Shown: positions 24,263 through 35,159 of the stretch, one piece after another
Layout of the letters: every line of letters begins with the position of its first letter
Numbering within the stretch: the first letter of the stretch is position 1
NCBI RefSeq assembly: GCF_003323745.1
Contig: NZ_QOIL01000002.1
Coordinates: 62,001-126,000, forward strand
Direction of reading: 5' to 3'
DNA from: Sphaerisporangium album
GTDB taxonomy: Bacteria; Actinomycetota; Actinomycetes; Streptosporangiales; Streptosporangiaceae
Length of the DNA: 64,000 bases
Position numbers and translations under genes: made by a program
Notes under the pieces: model-generated
Database searches by the model: none
Told to the model about the DNA's origin: nothing
Seen by the model: the letters and a program-made list of their open reading frames with translations, nothing else

Positions 24263-25603
24263 TCAGCCGATGGGCACGGCCGGGGGAGTGCGCCCGCAGG
24301 CCGCGAACATGGCGGGCCGTCCGACCAGCTTGACGTGCTCGCCGCGCCCCAGCGCCGCGGCCAGCGCCGCCTCGGCGCCCTCGATCGCCAGCCAGTCGTC
24401 GTAGGTGATCGGCGAGACCCCGCGCGCCGCCAGCACATCGTCCAGCCGGACCGCCGGGCCCGAGCGGTCGGGGCGCGCGGCCAGGTCGGCCAGCAGCGTG
24501 CGGACGGTCTCGGCGGCGTCGGACTTGTTGGTGCCGATGACCCCCGTGGGCCCGCGCTTGAGCCACCCGGCGACGTACTGCCCCTCGCCGACCCGTCCGG
24601 CGACGTTCGGCACGGTCATGGTCGCCGTGTCGAACGGCACGCCCGGCAGCGGGACGCTCTGGTAGCCCACCGAGCGCAGCACCATGCCCACCGGGATCGT
24701 CTCGTACTCGCCGGTGCCGGTGACCCGTCCGTCCACCAGGCGGGTGCGCTCCAGCCGCAGCGCCTCCACCCGGGAGGCGCCGAGGATCTCGACCGGGCGC
24801 AGCCAGAACCGCACCTCCAGGCGGCGGGGACGCCCCTCGGCCGCGCGCGCCGACCAGGAGCGCAGCACCTCGACGTTGCCCCGGATCTGCCGCGGCAGCC
24901 CGTCGAGCCCGCCCGCGCCGGCCTCCTCGGGGCGGACCAGCACGTCGCAGTTGGCGAGCTCGCCCAGCTCGCGCAACTCCTTGAGCGTGAACTTGGCGTG
25001 CTCGGGGCCGCGCCTGCCGATCATGTGGATGCCCGTCACCTGGCTCTTGGCCAGCCGGTCGAGCACCTCCTGGGGCACGTCGGTCGGGCGCAGCTCGTCG
25101 GCGGCCTTGGCCAGGACGCGCACGACGTCCACGGCGACGTTGCCGACGCCGATCACCGCCACCTCGGGGTTGCCGAGCGAGTCCAGGGAGAAGGCGTCCG
25201 GCGGCACGTCGGGGTGGCCGCAGTACCAGTTCACGAAGTCGGTCGCGGCCACGCTGCCCGGCAGGTCCTCGCCGGGGATGCCCAGGTGCCGGTCCACCAT
25301 GGCGCCGGTGCAGTAGACCACCGCGTCGTAGCTCGCGGTCAGCTCCTCGACGGTGACGTCCGACCCGAGCTCCACCCCGCCGAGGAACCGCACTGCATCC
25401 AGCTCCAGCACCCGCCGCAGGTAGCCGGCGATCGACTTGATCGAGGTGTGGTCGGGGGCGACGCCGTACCTCACCAGGCCGTACGGGGTCGGGAGGCGGT
25501 CCAGCACGTCGATCTCCACGGGCTCGCCCGCCTGCTTCGTCAGCGCCTCGGCCGTGTAGATGCCGGCCGGGCCCGATCCAACGATCGCCACGCGCAGGGA
25601 CAT
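24263..25603 (-). CDS. fprA: Ferredoxin/adrenodoxin-type NADP reductase (FprA-like), 446 aa
   Basis: The N-terminal FAD motif VAIVGSGPAGIYTAEAL, the NADP motif VAVIGVGNVAVDVVRVLA, and the family block DRLPTPYGLVRYGVAPDH identify the adrenodoxin-reductase class. The C-terminal GWLKRGPTGVIGTNKSDA is also typical. The ATG at 25603 has AGGAGG. It feeds electrons from NADPH to ferredoxin for P450s or Fe-S biosynthesis. It is convergent with the DUF6986 gene. Confidence 0.93.
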   Translation of the reverse strand: MSLRVAIVGSGPAGIYTAEALTKQAGEPVEIDVLDRLPTPYGLVRYGVAPDHTSIKSIAGYLRRVLELDAVRFLGGVELGSDVTVEELTASYDAVVYCTGAMVDRHLGIPGEDLPGSVAATDFVNWYCGHPDVPPDAFSLDSLGNPEVAVIGVGNVAVDVVRVLAKAADELRPTDVPQEVLDRLAKSQVTGIHMIGRRGPEHAKFTLKELRELGELANCDVLVRPEEAGAGGLDGLPRQIRGNVEVLRSWSARAAEGRPRRLEVRFWLRPVEILGASRVEALRLERTRLVDGRVTGTGEYETIPVGMVLRSVGYQSVPLPGVPFDTATMTVPNVAGRVGEGQYVAGWLKRGPTGVIGTNKSDAAETVRTLLADLAARPDRSGPAVRLDDVLAARGVSPITYDDWLAIEGAEAALAAALGRGEHVKLVGRPAMFAACGRTPPAVPIG

Positions 25604-25928
25604 GTGGCCTCCTAAGCGGGGCATCTCACCCCACATCGTCTTGGAGCGATTCTCGCGGAACACGATCGTCCCGGCCAGACTCGCGTGCCGGAGGTCGTCG
25701 AGACAACTGAGATAACGCGGTCCGGTCACCCCCGAGGCACGGAGCGTCCGGGGGAGGGAGCCGCGTGCTCACATGCCCAGCCTATGGACGGCAGGGGGCG
25801 CATGGAGGCGTGGCGCGCCGGAATGTGTGGTCGTGGGCAGGGGCGCGCGTGGGGTCGTTATCGGGGCGAGGAGGGGCGCCGGACTCGATAGCCTGTATAC
25901 CTGTCAAACCCGCGACCGAGGAGTAGCC

Positions 25929-27677
25929 GTGCTGCTGCGTATGTCCACCCTGTTCCTGCGCACCCTGCGTGAGGATCCGGCGGACGCGGAGGTGCCGAGC
26001 CACAAACTGCTCGTCCGCGCCGGCTACGTCCGCCGCGTCGCCCCGGGCATCTACTCCTGGCTGCCCCTCGGCAAGATCGTCCTGGAGAACGTCGCGCGCG
26101 TGGTGCGCGAGGAGATGGACGCGATGGGCGGCCAGGAGGTGCTGTTCCCCGCGCTGCTGCCCCGCGAGTACTACGAGGCCACCGGCCGCTGGACCGAGTA
26201 CGGCGACACGCTGTTCCGGCTGAAGGACCGCAAGGGCGGCGACTACCTCCTCGGCCCCACCCACGAGGAGCTGTTCACCGACATGGTCAAGGGGGAGTAC
26301 TCCTCCTATAAGGACTATCCGGTCATCCTTTATCAAATCCAGACAAAGTACCGTGACGAGGCGCGCCCCCGGGCCGGCATCCTGCGCGGCCGCGAGTTCC
26401 TCATGAAGGACTCCTACTCCTTCGACCTCGATGACGACGGGCTCAAGCGCTCCTACGAGCTCCATCGCGAGGCGTACATCAAGCTGTTCGACCGGCTCGG
26501 CATCGACTACAAGATCGTCTTCGCGGTGTCCGGCGCCATGGGCGGCTCGGCGTCCGAGGAGTTCCTCGCCCCCTGCGAGACCGGCGAGGACACGTTCGTC
26601 GCCTGCCACAACTGCGGGTACGCCGCCAACGCCGAGGCCGTCGTCACCCCCGCGCCCCCGGCCGTCACCGCCGGGCACCCCGCTCTGGAGGTGCTCGACA
26701 CGCCGGACACCCCGACCATCGAGTCGCTGGTCTCCCTGGTCAACGAGCGGTACGGCCTCGGCATCACCGCCGCCGACACGCTCAAGAACATCGTGGTCAA
26801 GGTGCGCACCCCCGGCTCCGACCAGACCGAGACGCTGATCGTCGGCCTGCCCGGCGACCGCGAGGTCGACTTCAAGCGCCTGGAGGCCTCCCTCTCCCCG
26901 GGCATTCCCGAGATCTTCGAGGCCGCCGACTTCGAGCGCCACCCCGGCCTGGTGCGCGGCTACATCGGCCCGCAGGTCCTCAAGGAGCTGGGCATCCGCT
27001 ACCTGGTCGACCCGCGCGTCGTCGCGGGCTCCGCCTGGGTCACCGGCGCCAACGAGGCCGGCAGGCACGCGGCGCACGTCGTGGCCGGGCGCGACTTCGA
27101 GGCCGACGGCACGATCGAGGCGGCCGAGGTCCGCGCGGGCGACGACTGCCCCCGCTGCGGCCACCGGCTCTCCATCGACCGGGGCATCGAGATCGGCCAC
27201 ATCTTCCAGCTCGGCCGCAAGTACGCCGACGCCGCCTCCCTCGACGCGCTCGGCCCCGACGGCAAGCCGATCCGCGTCACCATGGGCTCCTACGGCGTGG
27301 GCGTCTCGCGGGCGGTGGCCGTCCTCGCCGAGCAGAAGCACGACGAGCTCGGCCTGGTCTGGCCGCGCGAGGTCGCGCCCGCCGACGTCCACATCGTCGG
27401 CACCGGCAAGGAGAACCAGGTCGAGGTCGCGGTGCGGCTGGCCGAGGAGCTCCAGGCCAAGGGCCTTCGCGTGCTGGTGGACGACCGCGCCGGGGTCTCG
27501 CCCGGGGTGAAGTTCAAGGACGCCGAGCTGCTGGGCGTCCCGACGATCCTGATCATCGGCCGCGGCCTCGCGCAGGGGGTCGCCGAGCTGCGCGACCGCG
27601 CGAGCGGGGTCAAGGAGGAGATCCCTCTCTCCGAGGCCGCCGCCCGGGTGCTGGCCGCGGCGGTACCGGAGGCCTGA
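25929..27677 (+). CDS. proS: Prolyl-tRNA synthetase, bacterial type, 582 aa
   Basis: A class II synthetase with an inserted YbaK-like editing domain. [21 protein letters not shown] is the typical N-terminus; [23 protein letters not shown] and [17 protein letters not shown] motifs are present, as is the anticodon domain near the C-terminus ([22 protein letters not shown]). The GTG at 25929 follows GAGGAG and matches the family start VLLRM; the upstream extension of the frame has no family similarity. Confidence 0.97.
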   Translation: MLLRMSTLFLRTLREDPADAEVPSHKLLVRAGYVRRVAPGIYSWLPLGKIVLENVARVVREEMDAMGGQEVLFPALLPREYYEATGRWTEYGDTLFRLKDRKGGDYLLGPTHEELFTDMVKGEYSSYKDYPVILYQIQTKYRDEARPRAGILRGREFLMKDSYSFDLDDDGLKRSYELHREAYIKLFDRLGIDYKIVFAVSGAMGGSASEEFLAPCETGEDTFVACHNCGYAANAEAVVTPAPPAVTAGHPALEVLDTPDTPTIESLVSLVNERYGLGITAADTLKNIVVKVRTPGSDQTETLIVGLPGDREVDFKRLEASLSPGIPEIFEAADFERHPGLVRGYIGPQVLKELGIRYLVDPRVVAGSAWVTGANEAGRHAAHVVAGRDFEADGTIEAAEVRAGDDCPRCGHRLSIDRGIEIGHIFQLGRKYADAASLDALGPDGKPIRVTMGSYGVGVSRAVAVLAEQKHDELGLVWPREVAPADVHIVGTGKENQVEVAVRLAEELQAKGLRVLVDDRAGVSPGVKFKDAELLGVPTILIIGRGLAQGVAELRDRASGVKEEIPLSEAAARVLAAAVPEA

Positions 27678-27697
27678 GCCTGTCGCGTTGGCGAGGA

Positions 27698-27726
27698 GCT
27701 CGCCGCCCGCGGCCCGGGCGGCGAGC
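27698..27726 (+). terminator. proS terminator
   Basis: Perfect 12-bp arms GCTCGCCGCCCG and CGGGCGGCGAGC with a 5-nt loop, followed by CCCTTTC, 20 bp after the proS stop. Confidence 0.85.
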
Positions 27727-27837
27727 CCCTTTCACAGCGCACCGTGCCGGGTCGGCGGTACGGCGCGCCGGTCATATGCCGCCACCGGGCCCGGCCGGCT
27801 GCTCCGCGTGTGAGAGCGCCCGGGGCCCGGGGCAGGG

Positions 27838-28032
27838 TCATCCTCGGCTGCCGCTGCCGAGCGTCTTGCGCCAGTGGAAGCCGCCGGGCAGGTTCACGGT
27901 GATCGTGCGGCGCCCGTCGGCCGTCTTGGTGACCCGGAATCCGCGCCCGCCGTAGCTGTGGCCGACGCCGCTGCGCGAGAGGTTGAGCCTGAACGGCCCC
28001 ATCTTTATCGACTTCCGGTAACTCCAGCCCAT
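27838..28032 (-). CDS. DUF4236 domain protein, 64 aa
   Basis: The whole protein is the DUF4236 motif: MGWSYRKSIKMGPFRLNLSRSGVG, then GFRVTKTADGRRTITVNLPG. The ATG at 28032 follows GGAGGG. Function unknown; often near phage or stress genes, here between proS and DUF4439. Confidence 0.9.
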   Translation of the reverse strand: MGWSYRKSIKMGPFRLNLSRSGVGHSYGGRGFRVTKTADGRRTITVNLPGGFHWRKTLGSGSRG

Positions 28033-28094
28033 GTGTCCCTCCGTGCTGTCCGATGGACGGGCAACTACCCGGGACGTGATCGACAAACGTGGAG

Positions 28095-28592
28095 TTATCG
28101 CGACAAGTCCTGCCGGCCAAGGGAAACCGGCGGAGGAGTGATCGGCTGCGGGGGCGGCGAGGCGCCCACCGGAGCGGTCCAACCGGGCAGGTCCGCGATG
28201 GCCGGACGCCAGCCGTACCCCCGGACCGCCGACTCCTGCATGGCCAGGGCGGCCAGCCGGCGCAGCGAGGCGTCCTCGACCGCGGCCAGCTCCAGGTAGG
28301 CGGCGGTGACGCGGTCCTCCACCAGGGCGGCCAGGCGCGCGGCGTCGGAGGCGGCGTTCACCGGGAACGGGAGATCGTAGGCCGCACCCGACTCCGAGGG
28401 GGTGCCGCCCCTGGCGGCGATCAGCCCCCGGAGCTGGTCGCGGCGGGCGCGGTGGGCGTTGAAGCCGTCCGTCGCGGAGGACCGGTGCCCGCCGCTCGTG
28501 CGCGCGCCCACGATGCCGTACGCGTACACGGCGGCGTGCTCGGCGTCCAGCACCTTGTTCAGGGCGCTGAGCGGCTGCGGCGCGCCGGTCAC
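28095..28592 (-). CDS. DUF4439 ferritin-like protein, 165 aa
   Basis: A helical ferritin-like domain (LNKVLDAEHAAVYAYGIVGAR with the ExxH-like EHAAVYAYG, then RRDQLRGLIAARG). It is conserved beside rimP in actinobacteria. The GTG start overlaps the lipoprotein stop by 4 bp, so the two are translationally coupled and may form a pair. Confidence 0.85.
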   Translation of the reverse strand: MTGAPQPLSALNKVLDAEHAAVYAYGIVGARTSGGHRSSATDGFNAHRARRDQLRGLIAARGGTPSESGAAYDLPFPVNAASDAARLAALVEDRVTAAYLELAAVEDASLRRLAALAMQESAVRGYGWRPAIADLPGWTAPVGASPPPQPITPPPVSLGRQDLSR

Positions 28593-29104
28593 GACACCCT
28601 CGCCAGGGCGGCGACGTGCGCGGCCTCGCAGGCGCCGATGCAGGCCAGGAGCTGGGCCAGGGCGGGGGAGACGTCGCCGATCTGGCGCGGCCGGGTGGCC
28701 GCCGCCTTGCGCTCGGCCTCGCGCAGCCTGCCGATCGAGACCTTGCCCGATGACGCCGAACCCGACGCCGAGGGCGTGGGCGCCGACGGGGCCGGAGTGG
28801 CGGGCCTCGGCGTCCTCGGCAGGCGGCGGCGCAGCTCGGCGATGTGGGCCTCGTGGCGCCGCTGGAACGGCAGCAGCGCGGCGGCGGCCTTGGACCCGGG
28901 CGCGGCGGCCTGCCGATAGAGGGCGACGATGCGCTCCTTGTCGGCGATGACCTTGGTGACCAGGACGGTCTCGGGGTCTGGCGGGGCAGGAGTGGACGGG
29001 GAGGTGACCTCCCGCCCGGTGGAACAGCCGGCGACGGCCGCGGCGACCGCCCCTGCGGCGGTGCCGCGCAGCACCGCGCGCCGGGACACGGCACGCTGAC
29101 GCAC
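28589..29104 (-). CDS. Predicted lipoprotein, 171 aa
   Basis: The N-terminus has a twin-arginine-like SRRAVLRG and a lipobox VAGC, so it is exported and lipid-anchored. The GTG at 29104 follows GGGAGG; a GTG at 29143 is possible. The mature part is helical, with a Pro/Ala/Ser linker of about 25 residues. It is coupled to the DUF4439 protein and probably ferritin-like too, judging from LFACIGACEAAHVAALA-type helices near the end; function unknown. Confidence 0.75.
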   Translation of the reverse strand: MRQRAVSRRAVLRGTAAGAVAAAVAGCSTGREVTSPSTPAPPDPETVLVTKVIADKERIVALYRQAAAPGSKAAAALLPFQRRHEAHIAELRRRLPRTPRPATPAPSAPTPSASGSASSGKVSIGRLREAERKAAATRPRQIGDVSPALAQLLACIGACEAAHVAALARVS

Positions 29105-29286
29105 GGCGCCTCCCGTGGATGACGGCTTTTGCTGGCTTGGCACATAGCATCGTACGGCGCGGGAAGCGGTGGGTGACCGAGTGGCGCTCTTTCCGCGTCG
29201 TGGTGTCGATAGGCTGGTGAACCGTTGGGGCGAGGTACGCCTTCGGCCGCCGTGTTCGGACGGCCGATAATCAATGGGAGGTCAGC

Positions 29287-29892
29287 ATGGGCGCCGATGC
29301 TCGACGTGACCGCCTGATCAAGCTTCTCGAACCCGTCGTCGCCGTCGAGGGCCTCGATCTCGAGGACGTCACGGTGACGCCCGCCGGCAAGCGGCGGCTC
29401 CTGCGCATCATCGTCGACGGCGACGGCGGCGTGAGCCTCGACAAGGTCGCCGACGTCAGCCAGCTCGTCTCCAAGGCGCTCGACGAGAGCGACGCGATGG
29501 GCGGCAGCCCGTACGTCCTCGAAGTCACCTCGCCCGGGGTCGACCGCCCGCTCACCGAGCCGCGCCACTGGCGCAGGGCCAAGGGCAGGCTGGTGAAGGC
29601 CGACCTGCGCGACGGCACCTCGGTCGAGGGTCGCGTCCTGTCGGCCCTGGACGCCGGGGTCGAGCTGTCCGTGGAGGGCGCGACGCGCCTGCTCGCCTGG
29701 GACGAGCTCGCCAAGGGGCGGGTCCAGGTCGAGTTCAGCCGGCCGGACGGCGCGGAGGACCTGGAAGAAGACGTGGACGACCTGGACATGAACGACACCG
29801 ACGACACCGACGACACCGACGACGTGGAAGACACGGACGACGAAGACGAAGACGAAGAACACGACGCCGGCGGCGACGGCGCCAAGGGCTAA
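29287..29892 (+). CDS. rimP: Ribosome maturation factor RimP with an acidic tail, 201 aa
   Basis: RimP N-domain ([16 protein letters not shown], then [29 protein letters not shown]) and the [17 protein letters not shown] block are intact; it assists 30S assembly. The last 45 residues are almost all Asp, Glu and Thr, from a 9-bp GACACCGAC repeat (about 29794-29820), making it longer than usual. First gene of the rimP-truB block; nusA starts 11 bp later. Confidence 0.95.
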   Translation: MGADARRDRLIKLLEPVVAVEGLDLEDVTVTPAGKRRLLRIIVDGDGGVSLDKVADVSQLVSKALDESDAMGGSPYVLEVTSPGVDRPLTEPRHWRRAKGRLVKADLRDGTSVEGRVLSALDAGVELSVEGATRLLAWDELAKGRVQVEFSRPDGAEDLEEDVDDLDMNDTDDTDDTDDVEDTDDEDEDEEHDAGGDGAKG

Positions 29893-29903
29893 GGGGGAGC
29901 CTT

Positions 29904-30953
29904 GTGGACATTGACATGAGCGTCCTGCGCAGCCTGGAGCGGGAGAAGGACATCTCCTTCGACCTGGTCGTCAAGGCGATCGAGGACGCGTTGCTCATCG
30001 CCTACCACCGCACCGAGGGCGCGGCGGGCAAGGCGCGTGCCGAGCTGGACCGCGCCTCCGGGCACGTGAGCATCTGGGCCTCCGAGCTCGACGAGGAAGG
30101 CCAGGTGATCCGGGAGTACGACGACACCCCCGGCAACTTCAGCCGCATCGCCGCGACCACGGCCAAGCAGGTCATCCTGCAGCAGCTCAGGAACGCCGAG
30201 GACGAGATCAACTTCGGCGAGTTCGCGAGCCGCGAGGGCGAGCTGGTGGCGGGCGTCATCCAGCAGGGCAAGGACCCCCGCGTGGTGCTGGTGGACCTCG
30301 GCAAGATCGAGGCGATCCTCCCGCACAACGAGCAGGTCCCCGGTGAGGAGTACGTCCACGGCGAGCGGCTGCGCTGCTACGTCGTGCAGGTGAAGAAGGG
30401 GCACAAGGGGCCGTCGGTCACGCTCTCGCGCACCCACCCGAACCTGGTCAAGAAGCTGTTCGCCCTGGAGGTCCCCGAGATCGCCGACGGCACCGTCGAG
30501 ATCGCGGCCATCGCCCGGGAGGCCGGCCACCGCACCAAGATCGCGGTCCGCTCGCGGCGGGGCGGCGTCAACGCCAAGGGCGCGTGCATCGGCCCGATGG
30601 GGTCGCGCGTCCGCAACGTGATGACCGAACTGCACGGTGAGAAGATCGACATCATCGACTGGTCAGAGGATCCCGCCGAGTTCGTCGGGAATGCCCTGTC
30701 GCCCGCGCGGGTTTCCCATGTCGAGGTAATCGATCTGGACGGGCGGGTGGCGCGGGTCACCGTGCCCGACTACCAGCTCTCGCTCGCGATCGGCAAGGAG
30801 GGGCAGAACGCCCGCCTCGCCGCTCGCCTTACCGGCTGGCGCATCGACATCCGCCCCGACACCCAGGCCGCCGCGCCCGGGGACGTCCGGGATTCCGGAG
30901 ATGCGGGGAATACGGGGAATGCCGTCGGTCCCGCCGATGCCTCCACAAGGTAA
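29904..30953 (+). CDS. nusA: Transcription termination/antitermination factor NusA, 349 aa
   Basis: N-terminal RNA-polymerase-binding domain (1-125), S1 domain ([28 protein letters not shown]), KH1 ([28 protein letters not shown]) and KH2 ([21 protein letters not shown]). The GTG start follows AAGGGGGAG. It lacks the C-terminal acidic repeats of E. coli NusA, as is normal in actinobacteria. Confidence 0.97.
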   Translation: MDIDMSVLRSLEREKDISFDLVVKAIEDALLIAYHRTEGAAGKARAELDRASGHVSIWASELDEEGQVIREYDDTPGNFSRIAATTAKQVILQQLRNAEDEINFGEFASREGELVAGVIQQGKDPRVVLVDLGKIEAILPHNEQVPGEEYVHGERLRCYVVQVKKGHKGPSVTLSRTHPNLVKKLFALEVPEIADGTVEIAAIAREAGHRTKIAVRSRRGGVNAKGACIGPMGSRVRNVMTELHGEKIDIIDWSEDPAEFVGNALSPARVSHVEVIDLDGRVARVTVPDYQLSLAIGKEGQNARLAARLTGWRIDIRPDTQAAAPGDVRDSGDAGNTGNAVGPADASTR

Positions 30954-31230
30954 GCTTGAATACGGTGGCCGGGCGGCCCCTCTCAGAACATGTGTGGGCT
31001 GCCGGGTTCGCACGGTAAAGTCCGAGCTGCTCCGCCTGGTGGTGGTCGAGAACGAGATCGTTCCCGACCAGCGAGGCCGGTCGCGGGGCCGGGGTGCCTA
31101 CGTGCATCCGGCTCTGCGATGCCTGGAGCTCGCCGAACGTCGCCGGGCGTTCCCGCGTGCGTTCCGCACAGCGGGGCCGCTCGACGCGGCGTGCGTGCGG
31201 GCTTGTCTCGCGGGGCTTGACGCCGAGTAG
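30937..31230 (+). CDS. ylxR: YlxR (DUF448) nucleic-acid-binding protein, 97 aa
   Basis: DUF448 signature [20 protein letters not shown], then [27 protein letters not shown]. It overlaps the end of nusA by 17 bp; in-frame ATGs at 30901 and 30919 are also possible because no start has a clear ribosome site. YlxR family members bind RNA and may modulate RNase P. Confidence 0.85.
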   Translation: MPPQGKLEYGGRAAPLRTCVGCRVRTVKSELLRLVVVENEIVPDQRGRSRGRGAYVHPALRCLELAERRRAFPRAFRTAGPLDAACVRACLAGLDAE

Positions 31231-31381
31231 GACCGGGTGAATGGTTACCAACTGTCATGTAGGACGCCGAGTCGATAGGCGGGTCAGATAGCGATGAGCG
31301 CCTGATGAGCATGCGGCGATGAGTACGTCTAGGTAGCGACGGTCCGGCGGCACAGCCTCCCGGGCCGAGTTAGGGAGTGCA

Positions 31382-34300
31382 GTGGCGAAGGTCCGAGTCT
31401 ACGAGCTCGCCAAGGAGTTCGGAGTCGAGAGCAAGGTCGTGATGGCCAAGCTCCAAGAAATGGGCGAGTTCGTGCGATCGGCGTCTTCAACGATAGAGGC
31501 GCCGGTGGTCCGCAAGCTTACGGAGGCGCTCAAGGGCTCCTCCGATTCCAGGGGCGGCGACAGGTCGTCCAGGGCGCCGAAGGCGTCCCCCCGTCCGGGT
31601 CCGAGCCCGGCCGGCAACGGTGCGACATCCGGCCAGGGGGCTCCGCGCCCCGGCCCGCGTCCCGGTCCCGGGCCGCGCCCGGGTCCCGGTAACGCCGGTC
31701 CCGGCAACGTCGCGCCGCGTCCGCCCGTTCCGATGCCCCACGTGAACCAGCAGCCGGCGCAGGAGGCTCCTCGCCCGGCGCCGCGTCCCGAGGCTTCTCG
31801 GCCGGCGGCGCCGCGCCCGGAGGTCCCGCGGTCGGAGGCTCCGAGGTTCGAGGCCCCGCGTCCGGAGGCGGCACGTTCCGAAGCGCCGCGCTCGGAAGCG
31901 CCGCGTTCCGAGGCGCCGCGTTCCGACGCCCCGCGTTCCGAGGCGCCCCGTTCGGCGTCCCCGGGCGCCCGGCCCGGCCCCGGTCCGAAGCCCGGTCCCC
32001 GTCCCGGCCCCGCGCAGCGTCCGGCGGCGTCCTCCGCTCCCGGCGGCGGCGCCCCTGGTGGCGCGCCCGCCGGCCCGAGGTCCGGTGCCCCGTCGTCCGG
32101 TGGCGCGCCGCGTCCCGGCGGCCCGAAGCCGGGCCCGCGCGGCCCGCGTCCGGGCAACAACCCGTTCTCGTCCACCGCGAGCGGCATGGGCCAGCGCCCG
32201 CCGCGTCCGGGCCGCGAGGGCGGTGGCCCTCCCGGTCGTGACGGTGGTCCCCGTGAGGGCGGCCCCCGTGAGCCGCGCCGCGACGGCCGTGACGGTCCTC
32301 GCGAGCCGCGTCGCGAAGGCGGCCCCCGCGACGGCGCGATGCCGCGTCCGCCCGGCGCCCGTCCCGGCGCGCCCGGTGCGGGTGGCCCGCGTCCGGGCCC
32401 GGTGCCCGGTCCGCGTCCCGGCGGCGGTCCCGGTGCGGGCGGTCCCCGTCCCGGTGGTCCGCGTCCGAACCCGATGATGATGCCCTCGCGTCCGCTCGGC
32501 CCCGGTGGGGGCGGCGGTGGCGGTGGCGGCGGCGGTCGTCCCGGTGGCGGTGGCGGCGGCGGTCGTCCCGGCGGTGGCGGCGGTGGCCGTCCCGGCGGTG
32601 GCGGCGGCGGTCCTCGTCCCGGTGGCGGCGGCGGTTTCGCCGGTCCGCGCACGGGTGCGGGCGGTCGTCCCGGCGGCGCGGGAGCCGGTGCCGGCGGTGG
32701 TGGCGGCGGCGGTGGTTTCGCCGGTCGTCCCGGTGGTGGCGGCGGTCGTGGCCGTGGCGGCACGGCGGGCGCCTTCGGGCGTCCCGGCGGGCGCCCCACG
32801 CGTGGCCGCAAGTCCAAGCGCCAGAGGCGTCAAGAGTTCGACAACATGCAGGCGCCGTCGATCGGCGGCGTGCAGGTTCCCCGTGGCACCGGCCAGACCC
32901 TGCGCCTTCCGCGCGGAGCCTCGCTGTCCGACTTCGCCGACAAGATCGGCGCGAACCCGGCGTCGCTGGTGCAGATCATGCTGCACCTCGGCGAGATGGT
33001 GACCGCCACCCAGTCGGTGAACGAGGAGACCCTGCAGCTCCTGGGCGCCGAGCTCAACTACGCCATCCAGGTCGTCAGCCCGGAGGAGGAGGACCGCGAG
33101 CTTCTCGAGTCCTTCGACATCGAGTTCGGCGAGGACGAGGGCGACGAGGCCGACCTCGCGCCGCGTCCGCCGGTCGTGACCGTCATGGGTCACGTCGACC
33201 ACGGTAAGACGAAGCTGCTGGACGCGATCCGCAACACCAACGTGGTGGCCCGCGAGGCCGGCGGCATCACCCAGCACATCGGCGCGTACCAGGTGGCGAC
33301 CGAGCACGAGGGCAACGAGCGGAAGATCACCTTCATCGACACCCCGGGTCACGAGGCGTTCACCGCCATGCGTGCCCGTGGTGCCCAGGCGACCGACATC
33401 GCCGTGCTGGTGGTCGCCGCCGACGACGGTGTGAAGCCGCAGACCATCGAGGCGCTCAACCACGCCCACGCGGCCAACGTGCCGGTCGTGGTCGCGGTGA
33501 ACAAGATCGACAAGGAGGGCGCGGACCCGACGAAGGTGCGGGCCCAGCTCACCGAGTACGGCCTGGTCGCCGAAGAGTACGGCGGCTCGACGATGTTCGT
33601 GGACATCTCCGCCAAGCAGGGTCTCGGCATCGACGACCTGCTGGAGGCGATCCTGCTCACGGCGGACGCCGAGCTCGACCTGCGGGCGAACCCGACGATG
33701 GACGCCCAGGGCATCGCGATCGAGGCGCACCTCGACAAGGGCCGTGGTCCCGTGGCCACCGTGCTGGTCCAGCGCGGCACGCTGCGGGTCGGCGACTCCA
33801 TCGTCTGTGGCGAGGCCTACGGCCGCGTCCGGGCGCTGCTCGACGACAACATGCAGCCGGTCAGCGAGGCCGACCCCTCGCGTCCGGTCCTGGTGCTCGG
33901 CCTGACGGCCGTCCCCGGCGCCGGCGACAACTTCATCGTCGTCAGCGACGACCGGATGGCCAGGCAGATCGCCCAGCAGCGGGTGGCCCGGCAGCGCATC
34001 GCCGACATGGCGAAGTCCAGCCGCCGCCGCACGCTCGAAGAGCTGTTCCAGGACATGGAGAAGGGCAACACCGACGAGCTCAAGCTCATCATCAAGGGTG
34101 ACGTCTCCGGTTCGGTGGAAGCTCTCGAGGACGCGCTGCTCAAGATCGACGTCGGCGAGGAGGTCCGGCTGCGGGTGCTGCACCGCGCGGTCGGCGCCAT
34201 CACCGAGTACGACGTCAACCTGGCGATCGCGGACGACAACGCCGTCATCATCGGCTTCAACGTGCGCCCCGAGGTGCGGGCGCGCGACCTGGCCGAGCGC

Positions 34301-34687
34301 GAGGGCGTCGACATCCGCTACTACTCGGTCATCTACCAGGCGATCGAGGAGATCGAGGCGGCCCTGAAGGGCATGCTGAAGCCGGAGTTCGAGGAGACCC
34401 AGACCGGCACCGCCGAGGTCCGCGAGGTCTTCAAGGTTCCGAAGATCGGCAACGTCGCGGGCTGTCTGGTCCGCTCGGGCACGATCACCCGCAACAGCAA
34501 GGCCCGGATCATCCGCGACGGTGTCGTCGTGGCCGACAACCTCACGGTGTCGTCCCTGCGCAGGTTCAAGGACGACGCGACCGAGGTCCGCGAGGGCTTC
34601 GAGTGCGGTATCGGCCTCGGATACAACGACATCAAGATCGACGACGTCATCGAGACGTTCGAGATGCGGGAGAAGCCGCGCGTCTGA
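31382..34687 (+). CDS. infB: Translation initiation factor IF-2, 1101 aa
   Basis: The N-terminal IF2N domain is [22 protein letters not shown] ~440-residue disordered linker includes SEAPR repeats (about 164-190) and Gly/Arg/Pro-rich tracts (about 373-470). The second IF2N precedes the G domain with P-loop GHVDHGKT (603-610) and NKID (707-710); domains II-IV complete the protein. The GTG start is standard in the genus. The linker is longer and more repetitive than in most bacteria. Binds fMet-tRNA and promotes 50S joining. Confidence 0.97.
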   Translation: MAKVRVYELAKEFGVESKVVMAKLQEMGEFVRSASSTIEAPVVRKLTEALKGSSDSRGGDRSSRAPKASPRPGPSPAGNGATSGQGAPRPGPRPGPGPRPGPGNAGPGNVAPRPPVPMPHVNQQPAQEAPRPAPRPEASRPAAPRPEVPRSEAPRFEAPRPEAARSEAPRSEAPRSEAPRSDAPRSEAPRSASPGARPGPGPKPGPRPGPAQRPAASSAPGGGAPGGAPAGPRSGAPSSGGAPRPGGPKPGPRGPRPGNNPFSSTASGMGQRPPRPGREGGGPPGRDGGPREGGPREPRRDGRDGPREPRREGGPRDGAMPRPPGARPGAPGAGGPRPGPVPGPRPGGGPGAGGPRPGGPRPNPMMMPSRPLGPGGGGGGGGGGGRPGGGGGGGRPGGGGGGRPGGGGGGPRPGGGGGFAGPRTGAGGRPGGAGAGAGGGGGGGGFAGRPGGGGGRGRGGTAGAFGRPGGRPTRGRKSKRQRRQEFDNMQAPSIGGVQVPRGTGQTLRLPRGASLSDFADKIGANPASLVQIMLHLGEMVTATQSVNEETLQLLGAELNYAIQVVSPEEEDRELLESFDIEFGEDEGDEADLAPRPPVVTVMGHVDHGKTKLLDAIRNTNVVAREAGGITQHIGAYQVATEHEGNERKITFIDTPGHEAFTAMRARGAQATDIAVLVVAADDGVKPQTIEALNHAHAANVPVVVAVNKIDKEGADPTKVRAQLTEYGLVAEEYGGSTMFVDISAKQGLGIDDLLEAILLTADAELDLRANPTMDAQGIAIEAHLDKGRGPVATVLVQRGTLRVGDSIVCGEAYGRVRALLDDNMQPVSEADPSRPVLVLGLTAVPGAGDNFIVVSDDRMARQIAQQRVARQRIADMAKSSRRRTLEELFQDMEKGNTDELKLIIKGDVSGSVEALEDALLKIDVGEEVRLRVLHRAVGAITEYDVNLAIADDNAVIIGFNVRPEVRARDLAEREGVDIRYYSVIYQAIEEIEAALKGMLKPEFEETQTGTAEVREVFKVPKIGNVAGCLVRSGTITRNSKARIIRDGVVVADNLTVSSLRRFKDDATEVREGFECGIGLGYNDIKIDDVIETFEMREKPRV
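31870..31953 (+). repeat. SEAPR-coding repeat in infB linker
   Basis: Five in-frame, slightly varied 15-bp units encode [10 protein letters not shown] in the disordered IF2 linker; synonymous differences show it is not a very recent expansion. Confidence 0.75.
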
Positions 34688-34788
34688 CGGTGTCGAGGTA
34701 GTACGGCGGCGGGCGTCCGCGGGGTTCCCCTCGCGGGCCTCCGCGGACGCCCCGCCGTGCCCTCACCCGGGACAAGCGGCGCCTGGCC

Positions 34789-35088
34789 ATGTACATAGGT
34801 GCTCTGACTCTGGACATCCTGCTGGGCGACGTTCATTCGCTGAAGCAGAAGCGCTCCGTGGTGCGCCCGCTGATCGCCGAGGTGCGCCGGCGGTTCCCCG
34901 CGGTCGCGGTCGCCGAGACCGGCCACCTCGACCTGCACCGCCGCAGCGAGATCGGCGTCGCCGTCGTCTCCGCCACCGCCGCCAACTGCGGCGAGGTCAT
35001 GGAGGCGTGCGAGCGGCTGGTCGCGTTCCACCCGGAGATCGAGGTGCTGTCCGCGAGACAACGGCTCTTCAACGAGGACGAAGATTAG
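34789..35088 (+). CDS. DUF503 (YlxP-like) protein, 99 aa
   Basis: The family start is [29 protein letters not shown], with [24 protein letters not shown] following. It is conserved between infB and rbfA in actinobacteria. The role is undefined, presumably ribosome-associated given context. Confidence 0.9.
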   Translation: MYIGALTLDILLGDVHSLKQKRSVVRPLIAEVRRRFPAVAVAETGHLDLHRRSEIGVAVVSATAANCGEVMEACERLVAFHPEIEVLSARQRLFNEDED

Positions 35089-35089
35089 A

Positions 35090-35120
35090 GGCCCGCGGGA
35101 AGTCATGCTTCCCGCGGGCC
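35090..35120 (+). terminator. Hairpin between DUF503 and rbfA
   Basis: 13-bp perfect arms GGCCCGCGGGAAG and CTTCCCGCGGGCC with a 5-nt loop, immediately after the DUF503 stop. It is strong enough to terminate or attenuate, which would separate infB-DUF503 expression from rbfA onward. Confidence 0.75.
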
Positions 35121-35159
35121 GTTAAGCGAGTAAAGCGAGCAAAGAGGGGGAGCGCGATC

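Noticed and set aside
25700..25928. T-box or other leader regulation before proS
   Set aside because: No T-box sequence or specifier stem is seen; only a possible TAGCCT promoter near 25888.
31399..34183. Very long antisense frames opposite infB (472 and 898 codons)
   Set aside because: Composition-driven shadows of the Gly/Pro/Arg-rich IF2 linker and the high GC third-position bias.
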